Part shown: in pieces, positions 1 through 11,197 of the stretch
Layout: each line of letters starts with the position of its first letter
How positions within the stretch are numbered: the stretch's first letter is position 1
Assembly: GCA_017311315.1 (NCBI GenBank)
Contig: CM029653.1
Span: 42,444,665-42,508,664 of the forward strand
Direction: 5' to 3'
From: Dendrocalamus latiflorus
Taxonomy: Eukaryota > Streptophyta > Magnoliopsida > Poales > Poaceae
DNA length: 64,000 nt
Position numbers and translations under genes: made by a program
Notes under the pieces: model-generated
What the model saw: the letters and a program-made list of their open reading frames with translations, nothing else
Database searches by the model: none
Told to the model about the DNA's origin: nothing

Positions 1-2240
1 GACACTCCAACCAGTGCTGATGAAAGGAGAGCGACTCCACCACCAAAAGGAGAAATGGCTCGAGATGATCGTGGTGCCACTGAGCCAAGGAAACCACCAT
101 CCAGCAATGAGCAAGAATCACAGCAGCGTTCTGAGCAAGAGAAGATGACCTCAACTGATCAGAGAGCTGCTGAGAACATGGCAGTCAAAGATGCTCAAGG
201 TGAAACTGCATCACAAGCTAGACACCGTGGTGCCCGAGACATCACCAAGGAAGCTAGAGAGGCTGATGAAAGGAGGGAAGCAGAATTAAAAGAAGATACC
301 CAGGGTGTCATGAGTGGAGATGAAAGGTTCTCAACTAAGAGGCTCAGGAAAATGCTCGAGGAAAGTGAAGCAGCAGAACCTCCTCCAACATCTGGTGGCC
401 GCAACATTCGCATGGACCCTCGAAAGCAGACCGGCACCGAGTCACGGACAATACTGGTCCCACCTCCCAGTGCCGGTCAGCAAAGGCTCGGGAAAATGTT
501 TGAGGAAAATGAAGCAGAAGAACTCAAATCACAGTCTACAGATTCGCAAGCCCCTGAAAAGGAGGAAACACCTTCCGTTTACAAGAAGCCTTCAGATGTG
601 CAAGACAGAAAAAGTCAAGCCGATACTGTCTTGGCTGATGGAAAAACTGGCACTCCATCAACCGGCACACAAGCTCCTGACACTCCAACCAGTGCTGATG
701 AAAGGAGAGCGACTCCACCACCAAAAGGAGAAATGGCTCGAGATGATCGTGGTGCCACTGAGCCAAGGAAACCACCATCCAGCAATAAGCAAGAATCACA
801 GCAGCGTTCTGAGCAAGAGAAGATGACCTCAACTGATCAGCGAGCTGCTGAGAACATGGCAGTCAAAGATGCTCAAGGTGAAACTGCATCACAAGCTAGA
901 CACCGTGGTGCCCGAGACATCACCAAGGAAGCTAGAGAGGCTGATGAAAGGAGGGAAGCAGAATTAAAAGAAGATACCCAGGGTGTCATGAGTGGAGATG
1001 AAAGGTTCTCAACTAAGAGGCTCAGGAAAATGCTCGAGGAAAGTGAAGCAGCAGAACCTCCTCCAACATCTGGTGGACGCGACATTCGCATAGACCCTCG
1101 AAAGCAGACCGGCACTGAGTCACGGACAATACTGGTCCCACCTCCCAGTGCCGGTCAGCAAAGGCTCGGGAAAATGTTTGAGGAAAGTGAAGCAGCAGAA
1201 CTCAAATCACAGTCTACAGATTCGCAAGCCCCTGAAAAGGAGGAAACACCTTCCGTTTATAAGAAGCCTTCAGATGTGCAAGACAGAAAAAGTCAAGCCG
1301 ATACTGTCTTGGCTGATGGAAAAACTGGCACTCCATCAACCGGCACACAAGCTCCTGACACTCCAACCAGTGCTGATGAAAGGAGAGCGACTCCACCACC
1401 AAAAGGAGAAATGGCTCGAGATGATCGTGGTGCCACTGAGCCAAGGAAACCACCATCCAGTAATGAGCAAGAATCACAGCAGCGTTCTGAGCAAGAGAAG
1501 ATGGCCTCCCAGGGTGCCATGAGTGGAGATGAAAGGTTCACAACTGAGAGGCTCAGGAGAATGCTTGAGGAAAGTGAAGCAGCAGCACTCAAATCACAGT
1601 CTACAGATTCGCAAGCCCCTGCAAAGGAGGAAACACCTTCCGTTCATAAGAAACCTTCAGACGTGCAAGACAAAAAAAGGCAAGCCGATACTGTCTTGGC
1701 TGATGGAAAAACTGGCACTCCATTAACCGACACACAAGCTCCTGACACTCCAACCAGTGCTGATGAAAGGAGAGCGACTCCACCACCAAAAGGAGAAATG
1801 GCTCGAGATGATCGTGGTGCCACTGAGCCAAGGAAACCACCATCCAGCAATGAGCAAGAATCACAGCAGCGTTCTGAGCAAGAGAAGATGGCCTCCCAGA
1901 GTGGAGATGAAAGGTTCTCAACTAAGAGGCTTAGGAGAATGCTCGAGGAAAGTGAAGCAGCAGCACTCAAATCACAGTCTACAGATTCACAAGCCCCTGC
2001 AAAGGAGGAAACACCTTCCGTTTATAAGAAGCCTTCAGATGTGCAAGACAGAAAAAGTCAAGCCCATACTGTCTTGGCTGAAGGAAAAACTGGCACTCCA
2101 TCAACCAGCACACAAGCTCCTGACACTCCAACCAGTGCTGATGAAAGGAGAGCGACTCCACCACCAAAAGGAGAAATGGCTCGAGATGATCGTGGTGCCA
2201 CTGAGCCAAGGAAATCACCATCCAGCAATGAGCAAGAATC
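1..2240 (+). repeat. In-frame coding tandem repeat, units of 678, 678, 387 and 378 bp
   Basis: The same motif beginning ATGGCTCGAGATGATCG recurs at 55, 733, 1411, 1798 and 2176, giving spacings of 678, 678, 387 and 378 bp, all multiples of three. Long units encode 226 residues. Short units lack two blocks of about 50 residues each. In a short unit the motif RRMLEESEAAA runs directly into LKSQSTDS. In long units a second related motif (RLGKMFEE) sits between those points. The short forms therefore look like products of recombination between two similar motifs inside a long unit. Near-identity of the units points to recent expansion or homogenisation. Confidence 0.93.
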
Positions 2241-4316
2241 AGCTCCACCGGTTCCAAGCCAATCTGCACCTCCTTCTCCAATCCAACAAGTATCTCGAGC
2301 TGCTCCTAGCATTGATGAGCTGGACAAAACAGCAGGTGTTGACAGGAGAGCACCACCAAGCACACCAAAGCAAACCCCAACTGATGCTAGAAATGCTTTA
2401 GCACCAGTGCAAGGAGCTGCTCCAAGTGCTGATGGTATCAGTGACAAACAGTCAGACAAGAGTACCATGGATGAAAGAGCGCTAGAAAAGACACCAAGGC
2501 AGGCACCACCTTCTGACACTCGCCATACATCAGCATCAATCCAAGGAGAAATTAGGGTTCCTCGTGGACCTAGTGATGACATGTTGGGAAAGACATCAGG
2601 CACAGGTCAAATACCTACTCCAGCTGCATCAAAGCCAACACCAACCCGAGGAGAAGTCCCTGATGTTCATGATACTGGTGATGACGCAACCAAAAAACCT
2701 GCTGTTGACACAAAGGCAGCACCAACCCAACAAAGGCAAGAACCAGTTTTAAGATCTCAACAAACAACTGAACAGATTAAAGGAGTCGCTCCTACCTCAC
2801 ATGGCATCACTGGAGATGAGTTATCCAAGATAGCAATTGCTGATGAAAGTGCAACACCACCTGCACCAGTGCAAGCACCAGCATCTGATGGAAGGATTGC
2901 TTCCACAGCTCTCAAAGGAGGCATACTTGATGCTCGTGGAAAAAATGAGGCAGTCAAACCATCTGTTGCTGATCCAAGAGGTATGCTTACTACACCAAGA
3001 ATACCAGCACCAACTCCTGACACTCAACGTCGTACCACATCAGGTAAAGTAGCCTCCAGTGAAATAAAATTGTCCAATCTGATGAAATTGTGTCCCATGC
3101 TGCCGTGCGTATGCATGGTCAGCAGCACTGGGCAGGCAATAAGGGAACACTAAGTAGTTAGCTCAAACTAGGCACCTAGGCCTTCCACAAAACAGCAGTT
3201 CCCAATTTCCAAATGAGTTTCATGCACCAACACAAAATCCTAATATCTAATAGGAAAATGCTGCATTTGTATTGATACTTCAGCATTTTCAACACTGATA
3301 AACCCGTTTCTCATATCACACATTGTTAGAATGCTTCATATTTCACCAATTATAGTTAAATGCCAATTTGGATAGCTGATTCATGATCTTAAGTTAGTTA
3401 CTATTTTCTTTTGGATTAGGAATCCCTGCCTAAGGGGTGAAATTATCTATACAAATATTTGTAATCTATGTTTTGATGTGTGGACTGATCATGGGCTTAT
3501 TGATGCTATACCACAGATCAAGCGTCAGACCAAGCTCCGCCATTGCCTTCCTTCGCTGATACAAGGAATGAGAAGACTGATATTGCTGAAGCTGGTCGAA
3601 CCAACACGATAGCACCCAATGAGCAGCCAGGTGGGAGAATTCCCAAGAATGCTGGAGCACCTGCTGCAGGGCCTTCACCAATGAAGTCATGGAAAAACAT
3701 GAATGAAGCACATAAGGATGAACCATCCATACAGCAGCTGTCAAGTGATCAATCTAGGGCTCAGCTAGCAGAAAACAAGAAGCAAGGTGATGATGCAACA
3801 ACACTCACTGAAATTGGCAAGCCCAAAGAGAATGATTTCTTGGCAAATGTCAATCAAAATAACACTGGACAAGCTCAAGTAGCATCAGCTGATGGACCAT
3901 CCAAGCTGCAAATGCATTCTGACCAGAACAAGCCTATATCATCTGAAGATATTGGCAAGCGAACCGATGAAATAGTAAGTTATCGTAGCTCAGCAACATC
4001 CAGAGAAATGCCACCTTCAGTCCCCGAGAAGAGCATGAGAGACAATGTGAAGCAAGGTTCTGAAGCTGCACTATTGGAGTCTGGAACCGAGCAGCTTAAG
4101 AAAAGGGACCTCCTCGCAAATGTTGATCAGAACAGTGGAAAAACTCCAGGAGAAGCTTTACAAAAGTCTGAAGAACAAACCTCTTCTGATACTCAGCAAG
4201 TGAAAAGCAACACAGGTAACAGCAAATCGGATGGCTCAAGCAAGCCCACCCAGTTTGATGGTAATAAAGGTAATCTTCCTGAGTCACAGAGGCGTGACTC
4301 GTCAACCAACCCATAA
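1..4316 (+). CDS. Partial gene: long disordered tandem-repeat protein (exons <1-3043 and 3517-4316)
   Basis: The frame is open at the first base, so the 5' end lies outside the window. A predicted intron (GT at 3044-3045, AG at 3515-3516) joins exon 1 to an exon ending at the TAA at 4316. The spliced length within the window is 3843 nt, an exact multiple of three, giving 1280 codons plus stop. The product is hydrophilic, rich in Ser, Pro, Glu, Lys, Gln and Thr, and lacks obvious hydrophobic segments, so it is probably intrinsically disordered. Exon 1 is dominated by tandem repeats to about 2240, then by degenerate relatives of the same Pro/Asp/Thr-rich units. I do not recognise the family and assign no function. 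Without splicing, exon 1 would read to a TAA ending at 3153. The splice is inferred from sequence only. Confidence 0.6.
3044..3516 (+). other. Predicted intron of the repeat-protein gene
   Basis: The segment is AT-rich, starts CAG|GTAAAG and ends CCACAG|ATC. It joins a phase-1 codon (G + AT), and the frame downstream is open for 800 nt. No coding similarity is visible inside. Confidence 0.6.
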
Positions 4317-4904
4317 CACCTTCCATCAGGTCATTTACTTGCAGCTTCTTTGCTGAAGTCTTATCTACCTCCCGACTTTCACATTCTCATACAATAAGGT
4401 CCATTATCTTGTCACCTTCGGACCAACCATGCCAGACAATGTTGTCTACTCCACGTGTTATATTGTTTTTACTTTCCAATGGTGCATTTACGTGCTGTTA
4501 TTTTGTTGAACAACGACTTGCTTATATGTCAAAGTCCTTAAGTTAGTCTGATTTTGAATAATGTGAATGCAACATTGTGTTCTCCACAAGAACCATATCC
4601 CTTTGCATATTATCCATATGTGTTCACCTTAGTTGTCTTCTATTGCTATTATTCAAATTATAGTATTCTTTAAAATCCCACTGTTCTGAAATCTCATAGA
4701 TGCAGTGCCATTAGCCAATTATCAGTTAGGATATCATTGAAGCGGAGAAAATAGGATAGGCCTTGCCGGCAGCCTCTAATAAGTGTCAAGTTAAGCAGAT
4801 GATCAGCCAAAGATAAGCAATTGAGTCAAACAAAAAGGTAGAAAAAAATGAATGCTGCATAAGGATTATCATCGCAGTTGCAAACCCGCACTTCTTATTA
4901 TAGC
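4317..4904. other. 3' flank of the repeat-protein gene, no gene seen
   Basis: AT-rich sequence that probably holds the 3' UTR of the upstream gene. No open frame with recognisable coding character and no clear repeat was seen. Confidence 0.5.
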
Positions 4905-5246
4905 ATGTGTTTGGTTCATGGGACCATGAGGGATGGGATGGGGCGGTCCTCGTTCCAGAGCTGTTTGGTTCAGAGTCAGGTGGGATGGGGGATATCTCTC
5001 TAGGGAATATTCTGTGGATATACTCTCAAATTGGGGATGATCCTATCCCCCAAAAATGAGGGGATGGTGAGGGATGAAGTGGGACGAGTGGCTGACAGGT
5101 AGGCCCCGTCCCTAAAAAATGGGTTGGATCCATCCCGTCCCACCATGACTCTGAACCAAACAGAAAACAAAGACCGTCCCGTCCCGTCCCTAAAAAATGG
5201 GTTGGATCCATCCCGTCCCACCATGACTCTGAACCAAACACACCCA
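4905..5246. mobile_element. MITE with GTGTTTGGTTCA ends
   Basis: Terminal inverted repeats are visible: GTGTTTGGTTCA near 4907 and TGAACCAAACAC near 5232. The interior is rich in GGGATGGG and CCCGTCCC words. The right end carries a 78 bp-spaced duplication (a block from 5107 repeated from 5185), including TGGGTTGGATCCATCCCGTC. No coding capacity. Termini and internal words match the element at 18096-18562. The superfamily is not certain; hAT-like is a guess. Confidence 0.7.
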
Positions 5247-5689
5247 TAGCTACTAAGCTGAATTTAGTTCATACTTCATAGATAAGTGTCGATATCTTTT
5301 TTTAGAATCAAGTTAAGTGTCTATATCTTATCACCATAGTAACAACTAACACAGCAGGCATCAATTCAAAAGTACTTACCACGAATATATTGCAGCACCC
5401 AGCCCTGGGCCCAGCAATATGATTACACTCAACGGTGTGACCTTAGATTGATACTTTACTCTAGAAAAGTAAATCATATAATGAGCTCAACAAACAACAA
5501 ATCAGCAGCTGCCAAATTGGATGTTATAGGAACAATGTTACTCCAGTCTGCACTTCATCTCTATGAGAGCGAAACTAAAATCCGCCCTAGATACACATGC
5601 AGAAGAATTGTCCCTGTTGTGGGGTGGCCCCGCCCCAAACGATTGGACCTTATAGCAGATCCGATAGTATAAAGGAATGTACCCATGTA
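5247..5689. other. Gene-free spacer
   Basis: Mixed AT-rich sequence between a MITE and an LTR-element fragment. I see no gene or clear repeat here. Confidence 0.4.
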
Positions 5690-7023
5690 CTTGTTATGAA
5701 TATTATACATTGATATGAGACCCAAAAGGCCATATATATAGGAGAGTACAAGAGGATATGCCACATAGAGATAAGGCATATATGGAATAGAATACAAACT
5801 CTATATCCTAATACAACTCTATTTCCTTAACACCCCCCTCAAATGTAAGGCGTATGCAATAGCATTGTATTTGAAAAAGGAGTTAACACTAAAACAAGAA
5901 AAAAATCCGACGTCCGAGTCTTGATAATGTCATCGTTGCGTGCAGTTTTTGAATAAACTGTCAAATCAAGCCGAAGAGGAATAGATAGAAGCATAGTGGC
6001 ACAGATCGAAGCCCGAGATGGCGGCGGCGCAGTGCACAAGAAGCGCAACGGAGGCGCGGTGCAAAAGAAACGCGGCGGCTTTAGAAACTCGGGGTGGCGG
6101 CTCAAAGAGAAGCGGCGGCATCATAGAGACTTCTACGATCTGTAGCGGCTCAAAGATAAAAGCAGCGGCTGCGACTATGCAAAAAAAAATTCCTATACTT
6201 CTATGACCGACAATAAATTTGTGGACTCGCACGGTTTGGACGAACGAAAGATTAGAAACTATGGAATTGGATAGACGCGACGGAAGACTCACAAGAAAAA
6301 TAAACTGACTGACACAGAAAAACACATAGCAGCATAATAACCCATGCCATCGCCATCTCTCCTTTCTCTTTCTTCTCAATCTCACGGCCGCTCTGCTCTC
6401 CCCTCACTCTCCTCGCGCCCGGCGTCCGCGCTCCCTCCCTCACTCAGAGAGAAGGGGAGCGGCGGGCTCCAGCGGGAGGCGGCGGCCTGGAGAAGGCGGC
6501 CGGATCTGGCGAAGGCGGAGGCGGCCGAAGACGTCGGATTTGGCGCAAGGAAACGGCGGCGGCATCCCAAAGAGCGCGGAAGGAGACCTGACTGGACTTG
6601 CCCGCGGACCGAGCTGTCGTCATCTGCCCCTCGGACGCCGACGCTGGCGAGCGCCCCCTGGCCCCGGCGCGGAGGCAGAGGAGGCAAAGCGCGAGAACCA
6701 CAGCTACGGCGGCGGGAAAAGCCAGGAGTTGGGATTCGGCGCGGGGAGACTGGATCCGGTGGCGAAGAAGAGCCCGGCGGCAGGATCCGGCGCGGGAAGC
6801 CCGAATCCGACGGCGCCGCATGGGAAGCGAGGAGCCAACGCCGCCGTGAGATCCCGTGCCCGAGCCGCAGGGGGAGGCGGCGATGAAGTTGACGAGGGCG
6901 CCGGCGACTCGGATCTGGCCCGGAGACGGCGGCGCGGCGCAGAGGCGCGCGCGAGCACAGGCGGACGCGACAACGTGTTGGCGCAGAGGCGCATGAGAGC
7001 CCGAGGAGGCGCATGGGAAGCGT
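5690..7023 (-). mobile_element. Fragment of a non-autonomous LTR element (minus orientation)
   Basis: From about 5690 to 5831 there is an LTR-like segment ending CCTTAACA, followed by CCCCCCTCAAATG. Read on the minus strand this is a polypurine tract just before an LTR start TGTTAAGG. The next 350 bp match, with substitutions and small gaps, the interior of the complete element at 48622-50743, including shared words such as GACTTCTACGATCTG and GGCGGCATCAT. From about 6340 to 7023 the sequence is very GC-rich and has no clear counterpart there. Overlapping open frames on both strands in this GC-rich stretch are composition effects. The right LTR and primer-binding site were not found, so this is a fragment, apparently ending where the Gypsy pol frame begins. 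Confidence 0.6.
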
Positions 7024-9846
7024 GAGTTTGACGATCTTTTCAGAGAGCCGAGCGGCCTGCCTCCCCCACGTATTCACGATCATCGGATACACCTCAAGCC
7101 GGACACAGGGGCGGTAGCAGTTCGACCATACCGTTACCCGCAACTACAGAAGGACGAACTCGAGAAGCAATGTGCGACTATGCTAGCACAAGGGATTATC
7201 AGACCGAGTACATCGCCGTTCTCCTCTCCGGTCCTGTTGGTGCGCAAGCGGGATGGTTCGTGGCGGTTCTGTGTAGATTACCGCGCCCTCAACGCCGTTA
7301 CTAGTAAAGACAAATTTCCCATCCCTGTCGTTGAGGAGTTATTGGACGAGTTGCGGGGCGCACGTTTCTTCACCAAGTTGGATCTCCGCTCCGGCTATCA
7401 TCAAGTTCGCATGCATCCGGCTGACGTCCACAAGACAGCGTTCCGCACTCACCATGGCCACTTCGAGTTTTTGGTAATGCCGTTCGGTTTAACCAACGCG
7501 CCGGCAACTTTCCAAGCCTTAATGAACACAATGCTCGCTCCCTTTCTCCGACAATTTGTACTCGTCTTTTTTGACGATATTTTGATCTACAGCCATTCGT
7601 GGTCCGAACACCTTTATCATGTTCGCACCGTCCTCACCGCCATCCGCGCCAACCACTTGGTGTTGAAGAAATCCAAGTGCACCTTTGCGACGCCTTCGGT
7701 CACATACCTCGGCCATGTGGTGTCCGCTGCCAGCGTCGCGATGGACAAACAGAAGGTGGCGGCTGTTGAAGAGTGGCCACAACCGCGGTCGGTACGCGCA
7801 GTTCGCGGCTTCTTGGGCCTTGCCGGTTACTACCGCAAGTTCATCAAGAATTACGGGGCATTGGCAGCGCCCCTCACCGGGCTCCTCAAACGGGATGCTT
7901 TCCGTTGGTCTGATCAAGCGGCATCGGCCTTCTCTGCCCTGAAGCATGCCCTGTCTACAGCGCTGGTGCTCCAACTTCCCGATTTCCATCGCACCTTCGT
8001 GGTCGAATGCGATGCGTCGGGATCGGGTTTGGGCGCCGTTTTACATCAAGATGGCGGTCCATTGGCGTTCTTCAGCAGGTCGTTCCCACCTCGCTACGCC
8101 GGGCTCGCCGCTTATGCACGCGAGCTAATTGGGTTGGTGCAGGCCGTGCGTCACTGGCGCGCATATCTTTGGGGCCGCCCTTTCCTTGTTCGAACGGATC
8201 ATTATTCTCTCAAATTTTTGTTGGACCAGCGCTTATCCACCATTCCGCAGCATCGGTGGGTTAGCAAGTTGATGGGTTTTGACTTCGCGGTAGAGTTCCG
8301 TCCGGGACGGGCGAACACGGTGGCCGACGCACTTTCACGTCGCGTGGAGATGGACAGACCGTTCCTAGCCTCTCTGACCACTTCCACTTTCGACGTCTTC
8401 GACCAGCTGCGACAGGAAGTGGCGACGGACTCAAACCTGCAGCACCTTCGCGACGCTATAGTCCGCGGGGACAAGGAGCAGGCCTGGTCCGTGGTGGACG
8501 GCTTGATCACCGTGGAGCGCCGGGTGTTCGTTCCCGCGTCGTCCCCAAGCCTTCCTGCACTTTTGGCCGCCGCTCATATCGGTCATGAAGGCGTGCAACG
8601 CACGTTACAGCACCTGCGTGCATATTTTCATGTTCCGGGCGCTCGTCAGCTGGTCCAATCCTACGTCCGGGACTGCGCCGTATGTCAACGCAATAAATCA
8701 GAGCATCTACACCCAGCAGGTCTACTTCAACCCTTGCCGGTTCCAACTCACGTATGGATGGACATTGCCATGGATTTTGTCGAAGGCCTTCCACGTGTAC
8801 ATGGCAAGTCGGTCATCATGACGGTCGTCGATCGCTTCTCCAAATATGCGCATTTCATTCCCCTCGGCCACCCGTACTCGGCGACATCTGTGGCTGCAGC
8901 CTTCTTCGACAACATTGTGCGTCTTCACGGCATTCCATGCTCAATCGTCAGTGACCGTGACACAGTGTTCACCAGTTCTTTTTGGCGGGAGCTTTTTCGT
9001 CTATCCGGGGTGCAACTCAATTTCACTTCCGCTTTTCACCCCCAAAGTGACGGACAGTCGGAAGCGGCCAATAAGGTGATTATCATGTATCTTCGTTGTT
9101 TGACGGGCGACAGACCTCGCCAATGGCTGCGTTGGCTTCCATGGGCGGAGTATTGTTTCAATACCGCCTATCAGTCTTCTCTCCGGACAACGCCGTTTCA
9201 AGTGGTGTATGGACGGCCTCCCCCTTCGATTCGTTCCTATGATAAGGGCGAGGCGCGTGTACCAGCAGTGGAACAAGCCTTGCTGGATCGCGATGAGTTT
9301 CTCTTGGCCACTCGAGAACATCTCCTTCAAGCTCAAGATTATGCCAAGCGCTTTTATGATGCTAAGCACCGTGATGTTTCGTTCGGCATCGGTGATTGGG
9401 TGTGGATTCGGCTCTTGCATAGGCCAGCCGTTTCTGTTCCAGGACACAGCAAAGGGAAGCTGGCTCCAAGGTATTATGGTCCCTATAAGGTATTAGAGCG
9501 CATCGGCGATGTTGCATATCGGGTGCAATTACCGGCGGGCGCTCGCATTCATGATGTATTCCACGTCGGAACATTGAAGCCTTTTCGTGGTGAGCCTCCC
9601 GCGGCGCCTCCTTCGTTGCCGGTTCTTCTTCATGGCCGGGTGCTGCCGTCGCCCGAGAAGGCAATTCGTGGCCGCATCGCCCGGGGCGTCCGGCAAATTC
9701 TTGTGCAGTGGACGGGCCAATCACCAACAGACGCCACGTGGGAGAATGAGGATGATTTTCGTCGCCGCTACCCACAATTTCAGCTCGAGGACGAGCTGTT
9801 TCCGAAGGACAGGAGAGATGTCATGGTCGGTATTCCGTATACATGA
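7024..9846 (+). CDS. Gypsy-type (chromodomain) retrotransposon pol, 5'-truncated
   Basis: The frame encodes reverse transcriptase, RNase H, integrase and a C-terminal chromodomain-like module of a Ty3/Gypsy chromovirus. Similarity begins at EFDDLFREPSGLPPPR (7024), well before the first ATG at 7180, so gag and protease are missing rather than just unannotated. Visible landmarks are the RT active site FFDDILIY near 7567-7590, RNase H with DASGSGLGAVL near 8014, the integrase zinc-binding H/H/C/C segment (8572-8700), and integrase acidic residues in MDIAMDF (about 8758), SDRDTVF (about 8950) and QSEAANK (about 9058). The chromodomain-like ILVQWTGQSPTDATWE lies near 9700. The frame is uninterrupted to the TGA at 9844. 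Lacking gag, protease and a 5' LTR, it cannot be an autonomous element. Confidence 0.92.
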   Translation, partial: EFDDLFREPSGLPPPRIHDHRIHLKPDTGAVAVRPYRYPQLQKDELEKQCATMLAQGIIRPSTSPFSSPVLLVRKRDGSWRFCVDYRALNAVTSKDKFPIPVVEELLDELRGARFFTKLDLRSGYHQVRMHPADVHKTAFRTHHGHFEFLVMPFGLTNAPATFQALMNTMLAPFLRQFVLVFFDDILIYSHSWSEHLYHVRTVLTAIRANHLVLKKSKCTFATPSVTYLGHVVSAASVAMDKQKVAAVEEWPQPRSVRAVRGFLGLAGYYRKFIKNYGALAAPLTGLLKRDAFRWSDQAASAFSALKHALSTALVLQLPDFHRTFVVECDASGSGLGAVLHQDGGPLAFFSRSFPPRYAGLAAYARELIGLVQAVRHWRAYLWGRPFLVRTDHYSLKFLLDQRLSTIPQHRWVSKLMGFDFAVEFRPGRANTVADALSRRVEMDRPFLASLTTSTFDVFDQLRQEVATDSNLQHLRDAIVRGDKEQAWSVVDGLITVERRVFVPASSPSLPALLAAAHIGHEGVQRTLQHLRAYFHVPGARQLVQSYVRDCAVCQRNKSEHLHPAGLLQPLPVPTHVWMDIAMDFVEGLPRVHGKSVIMTVVDRFSKYAHFIPLGHPYSATSVAAAFFDNIVRLHGIPCSIVSDRDTVFTSSFWRELFRLSGVQLNFTSAFHPQSDGQSEAANKVIIMYLRCLTGDRPRQWLRWLPWAEYCFNTAYQSSLRTTPFQVVYGRPPPSIRSYDKGEARVPAVEQALLDRDEFLLATREHLLQAQDYAKRFYDAKHRDVSFGIGDWVWIRLLHRPAVSVPGHSKGKLAPRYYGPYKVLERIGDVAYRVQLPAGARIHDVFHVGTLKPFRGEPPAAPPSLPVLLHGRVLPSPEKAIRGRIARGVRQILVQWTGQSPTDATWENEDDFRRRYPQFQLEDELFPKDRRDVMVGIPYT

Positions 9847-9888
9847 CGACGTGCGGCGCCAGCTACGGAGGACGGTTCCAACCGAGAT

Positions 9889-10083
9889 GCTAATACGAAT
9901 TAGAGTCCAACTATTATATGCTATTCTCCTTATTGCCTTCCAATCAATTAGCTTATCTGTAACAGATTAGGTTTGCTTGTAAGTCTCTATTTAAGAGGCA
10001 CGTTAGATCAATAAAGGGTAAGAAAGGAACAACTCTCATATCTCATCTCCTATTCTCTCTATTCTCATCTCCGTTCCCTGTAC
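9889..10083 (+). repeat. Probable 3' LTR of the truncated Gypsy element
   Basis: This segment starts TGCTAATACG just after the pol stop. It contains a TATA-like TATTTAAGAGG and a polyadenylation-like AATAAAG, and ends at a plausible CA (CTGTACA). No matching 5' LTR lies upstream, so the exact ends are inferred. Confidence 0.45.
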
Positions 10084-10485
10084 ACCGCCTGTCAACGACG
10101 GCGGAACGCCAACCATCCACACGGCCAGGCCCTTCCCATCCATACTATCTTCGATCGGTTGCCCGGGCACGTAACATGCGGCCGGTGCTGGGCACACACG
10201 CGACGCCCCGCCAGGAGCAGGGCACAGACGGCGAGGCCGCGTCCCCACCCGGACATGGCAACGTAGGGGTCACGCACCCCGCGGAGAAACGCAAGGAGCA
10301 CATCGATCTCCACTGCACCTCTGCCGTCCAGCACGAGTGTTGCTAAGAAAAAGGGTGGAAAGAAGATAAGGCAAAGGAGGAAGAAGAGAAGAAATAAAGA
10401 AAAGTAACGTGTGGCTGAGAAGCCTTCAGGTGATGAAGAAAGAGAGAGAGGAGAGAGGCAGGGGAATAAAGAAAAGTGGGTGGCT
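10084..10485. other. Gene-free spacer
   Basis: GC-rich sequence, then a purine-rich stretch (GAAGAAGAG-type, 10370-10475). No supported gene. Confidence 0.4.
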
Positions 10486-10494
10486 AGCAAAGGC

Positions 10495-10674
10495 GAGAAA
10501 ATTGATCATTTGCCACTTTGAAGAGTGGGCTTCGTAAAATTGCCACTTTCAAAATTGGATTCGCAAAAATGCCATGCAGTACATTTACCTCTTGATTACC
10601 ATGCCATTTGAGCCATTTAACTCATTTAATATTTTTTTTCTAATTTCAGAGGTAGGAAAAGACCTTTCTACCCT
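10495..10674 (+). repeat. Left terminal inverted repeat of the Pack-MULE
   Basis: About 180 bp. It matches the reverse complement of 17187-17367 with only scattered differences, for example GTGGGCTTCG against GTGAGCTTCG. Confidence 0.92.
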
Positions 10675-11197
10675 TGCTAAGTGAAACAGATATGAGATAT
10701 TAACCAGATATGAGATAACAATGGGCATCTAGTCAGGAACCAAAGCAACATCACCAAGCACGCAGATGTATATAAGATTTTGATAACAACAGCACATGCA
10801 AGCTGGCAGCACACTTCGTTTGCTAAGCAGTAGTACTAACGCAATTGAAGTAGTAGATAGTGATTCTAACACCTTAAGCATCCATCGAACCAAACATAGC
10901 AGAATATCTGGATTAGATGATCTGATCATGATGCTCACAACCTACTTGACTTGCTAGTCGAGAATTTGATATCATTTCGCCCAAACCTAAATTAGCCTTA
11001 AACAACTCAAGTTCAGGAGATCACCTCAATCATCTAGAGAGCGGAGAGGGGAATAGATCTAAGCAGTGTACCAAACAATTAACTCGCCCCAAGCAGTAAG
11101 GAAGTACTCGATCTAGAGAGGAATCGATATGAACGGGGAGGTGAAAAGCCTTGAGCAGTAGAGAGCGGAGAGGGGAGGGGAGCAGCCGACGCCTTGC
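10675..11197. other. Pack-MULE interior without exon
   Basis: AT-rich sequence (10680-11030), followed by sequence that probably derives from the captured gene's first intron. Apparent minus-strand reading through here beyond the exon end at 11198 has no similarity I recognise. Confidence 0.5.

Noticed and set aside
6344..7143. Long overlapping open frames on both strands in a GC-rich stretch
   Set aside because: All frames are open at once because of composition. There is no protein similarity, and the sequence sits inside a non-autonomous LTR-element fragment.
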